A DNA stretch of 32,331 bases. It comes from Candidatus Brocadia sp. (GTDB lineage: Bacteria; Planctomycetota; Brocadiia; Brocadiales; Brocadiaceae). The stretch is taken from the NCBI GenBank assembly GCA_013360945.1, contig JABWAQ010000053.1, positions 1 through 32,331 on the forward strand, in the 5' to 3' direction. Of this stretch, positions 1-8,396 are shown piece after piece (within the stretch, counting starts at the first letter, position 1; the number at the start of each line of letters is the position of its first letter). Both the position numbers and the translations under genes were made by a program. Under the pieces are notes generated by a model. That model was not told the origin of the DNA. It did no database searches and saw nothing but the letters and a program-made list of their open reading frames with translations.

Positions 1-261
1 GTATTTTAAACTTTGTCTATTTGACATAATCAGTTCAAGATGATAAATTCGCTTTCAAGAAAACTGACCTAAGCACGGTATCGCCCCCTATGAAAAAAAA
101 TTGTTACAAAAGCTGCTTTCTGGGTCTAAAAACATTCGATTTTCAGAAGTAACAGGATGTGCAAAAGCATTTGGATTTCGATTGGTGTAAGGTGTACCCC
201 AATTTGGTCACAGTTGGAGAAAACAGAAATGTGTCAACAGCCTAAAACCCTTGATTTTAAT

Positions 262-335
262 TGGCTGGGGAACTAGGATTCGAACCTAGACTAAATGATC
301 CAGAGTCATTTGTGCTACCGTTACACTATTCCCCA
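262..335 (-). tRNA. tRNA-Gln (anticodon CTG)
   Basis: Read on the minus strand, a full cloverleaf is visible. The 7-bp acceptor stem is TGGGGAA/TTCCCCA, followed by discriminator G and an encoded CCA. The T-arm loop reads GGTTCGAATCC. The anticodon stem AATGA/TCATT encloses the loop CTCTGGA, with anticodon CTG at 301-303. A U1-A72 pair and discriminator G are typical of bacterial tRNA-Gln. The length is 74 nt including CCA. It lies alone, upstream of nothing on its own strand within the window. Confidence 0.95.
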
Positions 336-370
336 GTGTTTGGAATGACGCATTGTCCGGCTCAGCGCCA

Positions 371-398
371 TTTATACGATGTTGATATTTGATGTGAA
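371..398 (-). promoter_or_regulatory. Likely sigma-70-type promoter of tRNA-Gln
   Basis: On the minus strand TTCACA (393-398) is followed after 16 nt by TATAAA (371-376), about 35 nt before the 5' end of the tRNA. The hexamers are 5/6 and 5/6 matches to consensus and the spacing is acceptable. The assignment is by pattern only. Confidence 0.5.
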
Positions 399-500
399 AA
401 GAGGAATTTTAACAATTTATTCAGGATACAGATTTCCACAGATAATCCGTGCTCATCTGCGTCCAAATACAACCATCACATAATACAAAATATTTTCAGG

Positions 501-1259
501 CTAGTCAAGTCTATTGGTGTTTATTCCATTACGAGGTTTTGTACCAACATGGATGGTGACTATGCCCAGTGTCCTTGAATAGATCTTCACATCCTCCAGG
601 CCGCAGGATTCCATTTGCGTTTTTAACCCATACCGGTCGGGAAAGTTTAGTACGGATGATGGCAGATAGGAATAGGCGTTGTACTTACTGCGAGAGATGA
701 GTTTTCCAATAAAAGGCAGTATTTTTTTGAAATACAAATAATAGACCGCCTTAAAGACGGGATTTGTGGGTTGCGAGAATTCTAAAATTACCACACGGCC
801 ATCCGGGGCAGTTATCCGCATCATCTCGGCAATGCCTGCCCTGAGGTCTGCTACGTTCCTGATCCCAAAGGCAACGGCAGAGACCTGAAAGTAATTGTCC
901 TGGAATGGTAAATACAACGTGTCGGCCTTGATGACCTTTATTTTGTCAGCAAGATTCCTCCTCTTCAGCTTGAGATCGGCCAGTCGTACCATTTCATGGC
1001 AAAAGTCACTCCCAATAACCCTTCCACTGCCTCTTAAAACCTTGGAATAAGCAATTGCCAGGTCACCCGTGCCGGTGCAGACGTCCAGTACCTGTGCATC
1101 CGGGGTGACGTTACTTACCTTTACGGCAAACTTGCGCCAACTCTTGTCAAAGTTGAAGCTTAAAATGGTATTTAAAAGATCGTATACTCTGGCAATCGAA
1201 CCAAACATCTGCCTGATATACGCACCCTTTTTCGTTAATAAGTCGGTTTGCGTAAGCAT
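501..1259 (-). CDS. ubiE: Demethylmenaquinone methyltransferase (UbiE/MenG)
   Basis: This is a 252-residue SAM-dependent C-methyltransferase, predicted to perform the last step of menaquinone synthesis (demethylmenaquinone to menaquinone). The N-terminal segment around residues 19-42 (MFGSIARVYDLLN, then LSFNFDKSWR) is the UbiE family start. Motif I, VLDVCTGTGDLA, lies at about 57-68. The signature FGIRNVADL...EMMRI...LEFSQP follows in mid-protein. The length matches the family (about 230-260). Its ATG at 1257-1259 lies 4 nt after the stop of the UbiD-like gene, so the two are almost certainly one minus-strand operon. That pairing supports a quinone role. Anammox bacteria use menaquinone, so the product is more likely MenG than ubiquinone UbiE. 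Confidence 0.93.
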   Translation of the reverse strand: MLTQTDLLTKKGAYIRQMFGSIARVYDLLNTILSFNFDKSWRKFAVKVSNVTPDAQVLDVCTGTGDLAIAYSKVLRGSGRVIGSDFCHEMVRLADLKLKRRNLADKIKVIKADTLYLPFQDNYFQVSAVAFGIRNVADLRAGIAEMMRITAPDGRVVILEFSQPTNPVFKAVYYLYFKKILPFIGKLISRSKYNAYSYLPSSVLNFPDRYGLKTQMESCGLEDVKIYSRTLGIVTIHVGTKPRNGINTNRLD

Positions 1260-1263
1260 AAAT

Positions 1264-2709
1264 CTAAATCCCGTATGTGTTCCATTTTCTATTCACCAGG
1301 TTGACAATTTCTGGTGACATCCTGATGTCATCTGGCCACTCCCTGGTAAAACCTTCCTCAGGCCATTTCTTGGTGGCGTCAATACCCATCTTGGAGCCAA
1401 TCTTCGGCAAGGGAGATGCGTGTTCCAGTGCATCCATGGGACCCTCAACAAAGGTTATATCCCTGCGCGGGTCGACGTTGTTCCCGATGCGCCACATAAC
1501 TTCATCTACATTTTGCACATCGATATCCTTATCCACCACCACAATAATTTTAGTGAACATCATCTGCCCCATCCCCCATATCCCGTGCATGACCTTCTTC
1601 GCCTGAAATGGATAACGTTTATCAATGGACAGGAAGGCAAAATTGTGAAACACGCCAAAAAGGGGCAGGTTCATGTCGATAATCTCCGGGATCATGAGTT
1701 TTAATAGAGGCAGAAATAACCGTTCCGTGGCCTTTCCCATGTAACAATCTTCCATGGGCGGTTTACCTACGATCGTCGTGGGATAGATCGGTTTTCTGCG
1801 CTGGGTAATACAGGTGATGTGAAATACAGGATAATAATCTGCCAGTGAGTAATAACCCGTGTGGTCACCGAAGGGACCCTCCACACGCGTCTCTTTTGGA
1901 TCGATGTAGCCCTCCAATACAATCTCTGCATCAGCCGGCACCTCCATTTCAATGGTTTTACAGGCCACCATCTCCACGTTCTTTTTCCTTAAGAAACCCG
2001 CAAAGACCATTTCGTCCACCTCGGGCGGCACGGGTGCCGTAGCTGCGTAGGTGATGGCCGGATCACAACCCAATGCAACCGCCACCGGCATACGTTTATT
2101 TTCCCTCTGATAATCCCGATAGTGCCGGGCTCCGTCATGATGGATATGCCAGTGCATCCCGGTTGTCCTGTCGTCGTAAACGTGCATGCGATACATACCC
2201 GTATTCCGGTTGCCTGTCTTTAAATTTCGTGTAAAAACCAGCGGCAGGGTAATAAACCGGCCGCCGTCTCCTGGCCAACATTTTATAATGGGGTATCTCG
2301 AAAGGGATGGCTCGATTTCATATACAATCTCCTGACAGAGCGCATATTTCACGGTCTTTGGGGGAAATTTTGACAACGTCATCAGGAGGTGTGGAATGAA
2401 CTTAATCTTGTCAATAAAGGTCGATGGCATTTCAGGTTTAACCAGACTCTCGATCTCGTGGGCAATTTCACTTACATTCTTTACATTGAGCGCCATGGCC
2501 ATGCGTTCATAAGAACCAAAGGCGTTGATGAGTACCGGTATCGAATGACCCTCTACATTTTCAAAAAGAAGGGCCGGTCCGTATTTCTTAGAAACGCGAT
2601 CGGTAATCTCGGTAATCTCCAGATCTGCCGAGACCTCTGTCTTAATGCGTTTGAGTTGACCTGCCTCTTCCAGCCTTCTAATAAAATCTGATAGCTCTTG
2701 ATATCCCAT
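1264..2709 (-). CDS. ubiD: UbiD-family prenylated-FMN decarboxylase
   Basis: This 481-residue protein is of the usual UbiD length. It starts MGYQELSDFIRRLEEAGQLK, as UbiD proteins do, and carries the central segment GMYRMHVYDDRTTGMHWHIH and the later EGPFGDHTGYYS, which are typical of the prenylated-FMN site. The C-terminal block HGIWGMGQMMFTKIIVVVD is also characteristic. UbiD enzymes remove a carboxylate from aromatic or unsaturated acids using prenylated FMN made by a UbiX flavin prenyltransferase; no UbiX is seen here. It is directly upstream of the MenG/UbiE gene, so a decarboxylation in menaquinone synthesis is likely, for example the MqnL-type step of the futalosine route. The exact substrate cannot be read from sequence. 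The start ATG at 2707-2709 has no competing upstream start that is conserved. Confidence 0.9.
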   Translation of the reverse strand: MGYQELSDFIRRLEEAGQLKRIKTEVSADLEITEITDRVSKKYGPALLFENVEGHSIPVLINAFGSYERMAMALNVKNVSEIAHEIESLVKPEMPSTFIDKIKFIPHLLMTLSKFPPKTVKYALCQEIVYEIEPSLSRYPIIKCWPGDGGRFITLPLVFTRNLKTGNRNTGMYRMHVYDDRTTGMHWHIHHDGARHYRDYQRENKRMPVAVALGCDPAITYAATAPVPPEVDEMVFAGFLRKKNVEMVACKTIEMEVPADAEIVLEGYIDPKETRVEGPFGDHTGYYSLADYYPVFHITCITQRRKPIYPTTIVGKPPMEDCYMGKATERLFLPLLKLMIPEIIDMNLPLFGVFHNFAFLSIDKRYPFQAKKVMHGIWGMGQMMFTKIIVVVDKDIDVQNVDEVMWRIGNNVDPRRDITFVEGPMDALEHASPLPKIGSKMGIDATKKWPEEGFTREWPDDIRMSPEIVNLVNRKWNTYGI

Positions 2710-2965
2710 GTCTACTTACCTATGAATAAAGTTGCGGTTCCTGACTTCTTACGAACAATATTTACAAGATACTAAAATACCGTATATAATCAAAAAAAAC
2801 AAATGATATTTGTTATCTCTGTGTTATAATAATTGATTAAAATCAGCTTGATTGTATAGGAGTATTCTTTTATTTATACGGGTTTGACCGTGGTAGCAGG
2901 CAAGAAGACACACTTAAAAAGGGGGGGCAGGGGGTTGTAAAATACTCTGCTATCCAAAAAATACG

Positions 2966-3934
2966 ATGAATCCTGATTTCTTTATACGCAATATTCCAGT
3001 ATACGGGGATTTGATCCTGTCTCCCATGGCGGGGTTTTCGGATATTCCATTCCGGCTTATCTGCCGGGAATTTGGCATGGCAATGAGTTACACAGAAGTA
3101 ATTTCCATGGATGGGGTGCTGTGGAAAAACAAAAAAACCTTTAAACTCCTCGATTTCAGATCCATTGAGAGACCCGTAACTTTCCAGATCCTTGGTAACG
3201 ACGAGGATAAAATTGTTGATGCCTGCCGCATACTGGAGCAATTGGGACCTGATACCATAGATGTCAATATGGGTTGTTCGGTATCAGATATAGCAGGTAA
3301 AGGGGCTGGCGCCGGGCTCCTTAAAGACCCCGGCAAAATTGGCCGTATTTTTCATAAACTTACCAGGACACTTCGGGTACCTGTAACGGGCAAGATTCGA
3401 CTGGGATGGGATGGCAAGTCGCGCAATTATCTGGAGGTGGCCAGAATTCTTGAAGACAACGGCGCTTCACTCATTGCCGTTCACGGCCGAACAAGATCGC
3501 AATTCTTTTACGGCAAGGCCGATTGGGATGCCATTGCTGAAATCAAACAAACCGTAAGTATCCCGGTGATTGGAAATGGGGATGTGAGGTGTGTGGCTGA
3601 TATTCAGCGAATCAAACGGAATACAGGATGCGATGGAATAATGATTGGAAGGGCTGCAATAGGCCATCCCTGGATTTTTCAGTGTAAAGACAGGGATCAG
3701 GTTGCGCTTATTGATAAGATAGAACTTATCCGTCGGCATTTATCGCTCATGGTAGAACACTATGGGCAGGAGACTGGTGTTATCCTTTTTCGAAAACATG
3801 CGACCAAATACATTACGGGTATGCCTGACGTAACGACACTTCGACCACGACTTGTAACCTGCAATAGTTTTGAAGAAATTATCGATCTAATCGCCTCTCA
3901 TTTTGATCGTATTCAGAACCATGTGGCTGCGTAA
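2966..3934 (+). CDS. dus: tRNA-dihydrouridine synthase (DusB-like)
   Basis: This 322-residue FMN enzyme reduces uridine to dihydrouridine in tRNA. The start is typical (LILSPMAGFSDIPFRLICRE, residues 17-34). NMGC puts the expected catalytic Cys at residue 104. GKIRLGWD holds K143, AVHGRTRSQ holds H173, GNGDV is at 203-207 and the flavin phosphate-binding GIMIGRAAIGHPWIF is at about 224-238. The residue after the catalytic Cys is Ser, where most Dus proteins have Pro (GCP), a small deviation. The length matches the DusB group. The start ATG has no strong Shine-Dalgarno. A G-rich dispersed motif lies just upstream (2911-2934). The gene stands between a minus-strand quinone operon and the plus-strand cobalamin operon, 86 nt before the latter. 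Confidence 0.93.
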   Translation: MNPDFFIRNIPVYGDLILSPMAGFSDIPFRLICREFGMAMSYTEVISMDGVLWKNKKTFKLLDFRSIERPVTFQILGNDEDKIVDACRILEQLGPDTIDVNMGCSVSDIAGKGAGAGLLKDPGKIGRIFHKLTRTLRVPVTGKIRLGWDGKSRNYLEVARILEDNGASLIAVHGRTRSQFFYGKADWDAIAEIKQTVSIPVIGNGDVRCVADIQRIKRNTGCDGIMIGRAAIGHPWIFQCKDRDQVALIDKIELIRRHLSLMVEHYGQETGVILFRKHATKYITGMPDVTTLRPRLVTCNSFEEIIDLIASHFDRIQNHVAA

Positions 3935-4020
3935 TTCTTATGTATTGTGGACGCTAATGAGCTCACGACGAAGTTTGTGCTTATGAGTAAAAATCTGTGT
4001 CCTATTGAAAAGGGAGAGAT

Positions 4021-5034
4021 ATGAAAACGGGTGTTATATTAATTTCGCATGGCAGTAAATTGAGCAGCGGCAATGATGGATTATTTAAAATTGCTGAAAT
4101 GCTCCGTGCAATGAGTCGATGGGATATTGTAGAAGTCTCTTTCCTGCAATTAGCAGAACCAGGATTTCCTGAGGTTGTGAAAAAGGCAGTAGAGGGTGGA
4201 GCAAATCGTATTGTAGTGGTGCCACTATTATTGTTTAAAGGAAATCATGTCTATAGAGATATCCCGGAAATGCTGGAAAACGAAAAAAAAAGATACCCTC
4301 AGGTCGAGTTTGTTTATGCCAGTAATATTGGCGCCGATGAGCGGATTGCCCTGATTGCTGCCGATCGTATTCACGAAGCGCTGATTGAAAAACAATATGG
4401 AGACAGACAGCGTATTGAACAACCGCAAGCCATTATTGACGAGAGTTTTGAAATTGTTGACAGGCTGGTTGATCTGGAATCCGTGCCCGAACTGCACCGG
4501 CCAATTATCCAGCGTGCGATACATGCCACCGGCGATACGGAATATGCATACAATTTAAATTTTCATCCCATGTCCGTTGAGACAGGCATTCGTTCATTAA
4601 GGGACGGGAAAAACATTGTTACTGATGTAAATATGGTAAAATCTGGAATCAGCAAGGGCCCTGTTGAAAAATTTGGGGGCAAGATCGTTTGTAAGATTTC
4701 AGACAAATCCGTTATTGATGAGGCGAAAAATTTGGGGAAAACAAGGGCGGCAACGTCCATGCGACTGACGACAAATGAAATGAAGGGTGGCATTGTGGTC
4801 ATCGGTAATGCCCCCACCGCCTTGTTCGAACTTATTAACCTGGTCAAGAGTGGGTTAGCACAACCGGCCTTAATAATCGGTATTCCTGTGGGCTTTGTGG
4901 GCGCGGTTGAGGCGAAGTACGCACTGAAGGACATTTCCATTCCTTACATAACCAACACAAACAGAAAGGGCGGCAGCGCTGTAGCGGTATCTATCGTCAA
5001 TGCTATTATAAAATTAGCAAAGGAAGGGCAATAA
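4021..5034 (+). CDS. cbiXC: CbiX-CbiC fusion: cobaltochelatase + cobalt-precorrin-8 methylmutase
   Basis: Two cobalamin enzymes are fused in 337 residues. Residues 1-125 are a small CbiX-type sirohydrochlorin chelatase (ILISHGS with His10, and LLLFKGNHVYRDI with His76, the metal ligands). This domain inserts cobalt, the defining early step of the anaerobic pathway. Residues of about 135-335 are CbiC/CobH, which moves the C11 methyl to C12 to give hydrogenobyrinate/cobyrinate. The block HRPIIQRAIHATGD holds the catalytic His168, and NIVTDVNMVKSGI is the second family motif. The start ATG follows AAGGGAGAG with proper spacing. It is the first gene of the cobalamin operon. The two domains act at opposite ends of the corrin ring pathway, so the fusion is not for direct channelling of one product. 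Confidence 0.92.
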   Translation: MKTGVILISHGSKLSSGNDGLFKIAEMLRAMSRWDIVEVSFLQLAEPGFPEVVKKAVEGGANRIVVVPLLLFKGNHVYRDIPEMLENEKKRYPQVEFVYASNIGADERIALIAADRIHEALIEKQYGDRQRIEQPQAIIDESFEIVDRLVDLESVPELHRPIIQRAIHATGDTEYAYNLNFHPMSVETGIRSLRDGKNIVTDVNMVKSGISKGPVEKFGGKIVCKISDKSVIDEAKNLGKTRAATSMRLTTNEMKGGIVVIGNAPTALFELINLVKSGLAQPALIIGIPVGFVGAVEAKYALKDISIPYITNTNRKGGSAVAVSIVNAIIKLAKEGQ

Positions 5035-5132
5035 ATCATGATTATCACATCTTTACTATTGTTAAAACAAGGGTAATGTTTACGTGTGATGTCCTTGGAA
5101 TCAGACAAACTTACCTTTTTTTGTGGTAGAAT

Positions 5133-6335
5133 ATGAGATTTGGCTATACAACGGGGAGTTGCGCGACTGCCGCCGCCAAGGCGGCTGCAATGGGATTGTT
5201 TCGAGGGAACATTCCTAATGAGATAGAGATTGATACACCGTCTGGTATTAAGCTCAGCCTTAAAATTTACCATAAACAATCAACCGCCGTATTATCTGAA
5301 TGTGCAGTTCAAAAAGACGCTGGAGACGACCCCGACGTAACCAATGGATGTATGGTGTATGCACGGGTAGAAAGAACGCTTGGTGCAGTAATTGAGATTG
5401 ATGGTGGTGAAGGCGTAGGCCGGGTGACAAAACCGGGATTGCAGATACCGGTGGGCAAGGCAGCGATCAATCCTGTACCGAGGCGCATGATTGAAAATGC
5501 GGTAAGAGAAGTTATTGGCAAAGACGCCGGGGCAAAAGTTATTATATCCGTTCCCAGCGGTAATACCTTAGCGGAAAAGACGTTTAATCCCAAACTGGGC
5601 ATCATGGGAGGTATTTCCATCATTGGCACCACGGGGATTGTACGTCCCATGTCAGAAGACGCCTTCAAGACCTCTCTCTTATGTGGACTTGATATCGCCC
5701 GGGGAATGGGATACGAAGCGGTTGTGCTGGTACCGGGTAGTCTGGGTGAGAGGGCTGTATTGAATCTGGTGAATATCCCCAAAGACCAGATTGTTCAAAT
5801 GAGCAATTTTGTGGGCTTTATGCTGGATGCGGTCCGGGAAAGACACTTTAAGAAGGTTATACTAGCAGGACATCCAGGCAAATTGGTTAAGTTACTGCGC
5901 GGTGATTTTCATACCCACAGCGCCGTCTCCAGGCCTGCAAATGACATCCTGATAGATATTATAAAACAGAAAATCTGTAACCAAAATCACTTTAAAAAGG
6001 GGGGAAAAGGGAATGGCAAAAAACTTACCAATAAAAAGGAGTTTTTACCGGATAATACTTCCACCGAAAACGGCTTCCTGCCAGGCAAAATACTCTTTCG
6101 CATAAACGAGATTTCTACCGTAGAAGGCATCGTTGAATTATTGAGAGATTATCAATGTTTGTCTATAATGAATGAAGTTGCAAAGAAGATTGAAGATAAG
6201 GTAAGGGTATTTTGTAGGGGAGAACAGATGCTCACACCCACAGAAGTTGGCGTAATTTTATTTGATATGAAAGGTGTGGTTCTTGGTATTTCAGATAGCG
6301 CTCAGTCATGGTTGAATCTTACAAAAACAAGATAA
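5133..6335 (+). CDS. cbiD: Cobalt-precorrin-5B C1-methyltransferase CbiD
   Basis: This 400-residue protein starts with the CbiD signature YTTGSCATAAAKAA (residues 5-18), followed by KDAGDDPDVTNG and the VPSGN...FNP..G..GGISI.GTTG block. CbiD methylates C1 of cobalt-precorrin-5B in the anaerobic cobalamin pathway. The usual length is about 350-370. The extra residues sit at about 282-320, between the ILAGHPGKLVKL...RPANDI region and the C-terminal INEISTVEGI helix. They are Lys/Gly/Asn-rich and encoded by a G-run sequence resembling a dispersed motif seen elsewhere in the window. The start ATG is 98 nt after cbiXC. Its 3' end overlaps cbiE by 28 nt, which indicates translational coupling. Confidence 0.94.
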   Translation: MRFGYTTGSCATAAAKAAAMGLFRGNIPNEIEIDTPSGIKLSLKIYHKQSTAVLSECAVQKDAGDDPDVTNGCMVYARVERTLGAVIEIDGGEGVGRVTKPGLQIPVGKAAINPVPRRMIENAVREVIGKDAGAKVIISVPSGNTLAEKTFNPKLGIMGGISIIGTTGIVRPMSEDAFKTSLLCGLDIARGMGYEAVVLVPGSLGERAVLNLVNIPKDQIVQMSNFVGFMLDAVRERHFKKVILAGHPGKLVKLLRGDFHTHSAVSRPANDILIDIIKQKICNQNHFKKGGKGNGKKLTNKKEFLPDNTSTENGFLPGKILFRINEISTVEGIVELLRDYQCLSIMNEVAKKIEDKVRVFCRGEQMLTPTEVGVILFDMKGVVLGISDSAQSWLNLTKTR

Positions 6336-6952
6336 TTATCGTAGGTTGTGGGCCGGGGCTAAAGGCTTATATTTCACCGAAAGCCCTTTACACGATTAAA
6401 AAGGCGGATATCCTTGTAGGAAGTCGTCGCTTATTAAAACTTTTTCCTGGTGTGGATGCCGAAAAGATACTTTTAGAGAAGAATTATCGTGTTCTGGTAA
6501 AAAAGATTGCCGATTGGCGTTTTACAAAACAGGTCGTGATATTGGTGAGTGGCGATCCGTGTTTCTTCAGTTACGCAAAGATGATAGTAAAGAAGATGGG
6601 ACGTGAATCTTGCACAATTATTCCGGGAATTAGCAGCATACAGCTGGCCTTTGCTGCCGTCGGAGAAAGTTGGGATGACGCCTGTTTCATGAGTTTGCAT
6701 GGGCGAAATAACGAATATGAAAAACTTGTTGGTAGGGTTAGGGAATATGGTAAGGTTGGAATCCTGACCGATCATAAAAATACCCCTGCCGTTATTGCAC
6801 GTCAAATATTAAAAAGTGGAATTCTTGAGAGACGGATGTTTATTTGCGAAAACCTCTCTCTCCCGGAAGAACGTATCAGTGAGACAGATTTAGTTTCGGC
6901 GGTGAACGTAAAAACAAGCGGTTCTGCCGTAGTGATCATAAAAAAATATTGA
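6308..6952 (+). CDS. cbiE: Cobalt-precorrin-7 C5-methyltransferase CbiE
   Basis: This 214-residue tetrapyrrole methylase has the SAM-site motif IIIVGCGPG (residues 9-17), then ALYTIKKADILVGSRRLL (about 26-43), VVILVSGDPCFFS and IIPGISSIQLAFA. These are the standard order for CbiE/CobL N-terminal enzymes, which methylate C5 of the corrin ring. No CbiT (C15 methylation/decarboxylation) domain is fused to it, and CbiT is not in the window. The start ATG lies inside the end of cbiD (28-nt overlap). The stop is within a few bases of the next gene, so it is an internal gene of the cbi operon. Confidence 0.92.
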   Translation: MVESYKNKIIIVGCGPGLKAYISPKALYTIKKADILVGSRRLLKLFPGVDAEKILLEKNYRVLVKKIADWRFTKQVVILVSGDPCFFSYAKMIVKKMGRESCTIIPGISSIQLAFAAVGESWDDACFMSLHGRNNEYEKLVGRVREYGKVGILTDHKNTPAVIARQILKSGILERRMFICENLSLPEERISETDLVSAVNVKTSGSAVVIIKKY

Positions 6953-6954
6953 AA

Positions 6955-7677
6955 ATGAACATAGGCAACTTTTATGGTATTGGTTTAGGTCCGGGTGACC
7001 CGGAACTTCTCACAATAAAGGCGATTCATACCATTCAAAATGTAGATTGTATCTTCGTCCCAAAATCTGACTCGAAAGAGGACAGCCTGGCGCTGGAGAT
7101 CGTTAAGGATCATGTAAAAGGGAAACGGGTCATCAAACAGGTTTACCCCATGACAAAGGATAAATCCATATTGAACGCCGCATGGCTTAAAGCTGCAGAA
7201 GAGATTCATGCTGAGATTACAAACGGATACGACGTAGCATATCTAACCCTGGGGGATCCCATGACCTTCAGCACGTATATTTATTTATTGCGTAATCTGA
7301 ACACTATGCTGCCAGACCACGCCATACACACAATCCCCGGCATTACTTCGTACAACGCCGCTGCATGTATGGGCAATTTTTCATTATTAACAGGCGATGA
7401 GCGGCTGGCCGTGATTCCCGTACCAGGTGACATCATGGAATTGCATCCTCTCCTGGAGGCATTTGATACGGTTGTTTTGATGAAGGTAGCTAAAAAATTG
7501 GATGATGTGATTCTATTACTGGAAGAGATGAAACTTACAGAAAATGCCTTATTCGCCTCATATATCGGACAAAAGGATGCTTATCTTACCTATGATCTCT
7601 CGTCATTAAAAGGTAGTGGAAGGGGCTACATGTCAGTACTGATTGTGAAGCGGATGAGGCGTGAGTTCAGTGGTTAG
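6955..7677 (+). CDS. cbiL: Cobalt-precorrin-2 C20-methyltransferase CbiL
   Basis: This tetrapyrrole methylase has FYGIGLGPGDPELLTIKA at its start, YLTLGDPMTFSTYIYL in the middle, and IPGITSYNAAACMGNFSLLTGDERLAVIP. Together these mark the CobI/CbiL class, which methylates C20 of (cobalt-)precorrin-2. At about 240 residues the length is usual. ATG 6955 is chosen over an in-frame TTG at 6949 that overlaps the cbiE stop; the TTG would add only two residues and neither start has a clear Shine-Dalgarno. It is the last gene of the operon seen here. CbiF, G, H, J and T must lie elsewhere. About 200 nt of non-coding sequence follow. Confidence 0.92.
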   Translation: MNIGNFYGIGLGPGDPELLTIKAIHTIQNVDCIFVPKSDSKEDSLALEIVKDHVKGKRVIKQVYPMTKDKSILNAAWLKAAEEIHAEITNGYDVAYLTLGDPMTFSTYIYLLRNLNTMLPDHAIHTIPGITSYNAAACMGNFSLLTGDERLAVIPVPGDIMELHPLLEAFDTVVLMKVAKKLDDVILLLEEMKLTENALFASYIGQKDAYLTYDLSSLKGSGRGYMSVLIVKRMRREFSG

Positions 7678-7880
7678 ACATTTCAAACGGGCCACAAAAC
7701 CACCAAAATACAAAACACATTTTAAAAATCCCTAAAGTATTTTATTTACTTTCTCGTCTGACTAGAATTTCATTGACATAAGAATGGCAAATTAATAATA
7801 TAAAACAGGCGTGTATCTGCAATGATACGATAATGGTTTATCCACTGATTTCCACAGTATGAATTTCTTAATTTTCTACT

Positions 7881-8354
7881 ATGCCACAAGATTTTTTAAT
7901 TGATTTAGATGGTTTAAATTTAAACAAATCTGTAGTAGATATTGAAGCCATTCGTACCGTCATACCTCACCGATACGAAATGGAGCAACTGAGCGGCATT
8001 TTAAAATTCGATCCGGAACACAAAATTATCGTGGGTTATAAGGACATTTCGAATAATGAATTTTGGGTGCGTGGACATATTCCCGGCCGCCCACTGATGC
8101 CAGGGGTACTTATGCTTGAAGCGGCTGCGCAGTTATGTACCTACTATTACAAAAAAGTCACCCAGGACGACCGTTTCCTTGGCTTCGGTGGTATTGACCA
8201 AGTTAAATTCCGCGGAAAAGTTATGCCTGGCGACAAACTCATCCTTATTGCAAAAAGCAAGGAATTACGCTCACGAAGAGCCATCTTTGATGCTCAAGGT
8301 GTAGTAAATGGAAAACTCGTATTTGAAGGAGTTATTATTGGGATGGTGGTATAA
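7881..8354 (+). CDS. fabZ: Divergent FabZ-type 3-hydroxyacyl-ACP dehydratase
   Basis: This 157-residue single hot-dog domain protein should remove water from 3-hydroxyacyl-ACP. The catalytic block GHIPGRPLMPGVLMLEAAAQ (65-84) gives His66 and Glu80 in the FabZ arrangement, and GFGGIDQVKFRGKVMPGD is the following strand pair. It is longer at the N-terminus by about 20 residues. The usual PHRYPFLLVDRV is PHRYEMEQLSGIL here, so part of the substrate tunnel lid differs from ordinary FabZ. It is a single gene, not in the lipid operon 10 kb away, which has its own FabZ (18171-18626). It may serve ordinary fatty acids or be a specialised form; sequence alone does not decide. Confidence 0.85.
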   Translation: MPQDFLIDLDGLNLNKSVVDIEAIRTVIPHRYEMEQLSGILKFDPEHKIIVGYKDISNNEFWVRGHIPGRPLMPGVLMLEAAAQLCTYYYKKVTQDDRFLGFGGIDQVKFRGKVMPGDKLILIAKSKELRSRRAIFDAQGVVNGKLVFEGVIIGMVV

Positions 8355-8396
8355 AGACAAATGTTTAATACTGGTTCATCACTAAGGAACCCACAT

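Noticed and set aside
3935-4020. Cobalamin riboswitch before cbiXC
   Set aside because: The gap is only 86 nt and no B12-box-like sequence or large fold was seen.
4563-4940. 125-residue open frame on the minus strand
   Set aside because: Antisense shadow of the CbiC domain.
5309-5782. 157-residue open frame on the minus strand
   Set aside because: Antisense shadow of cbiD; composition is Pro/Ser/Thr-rich as expected from a reverse frame.
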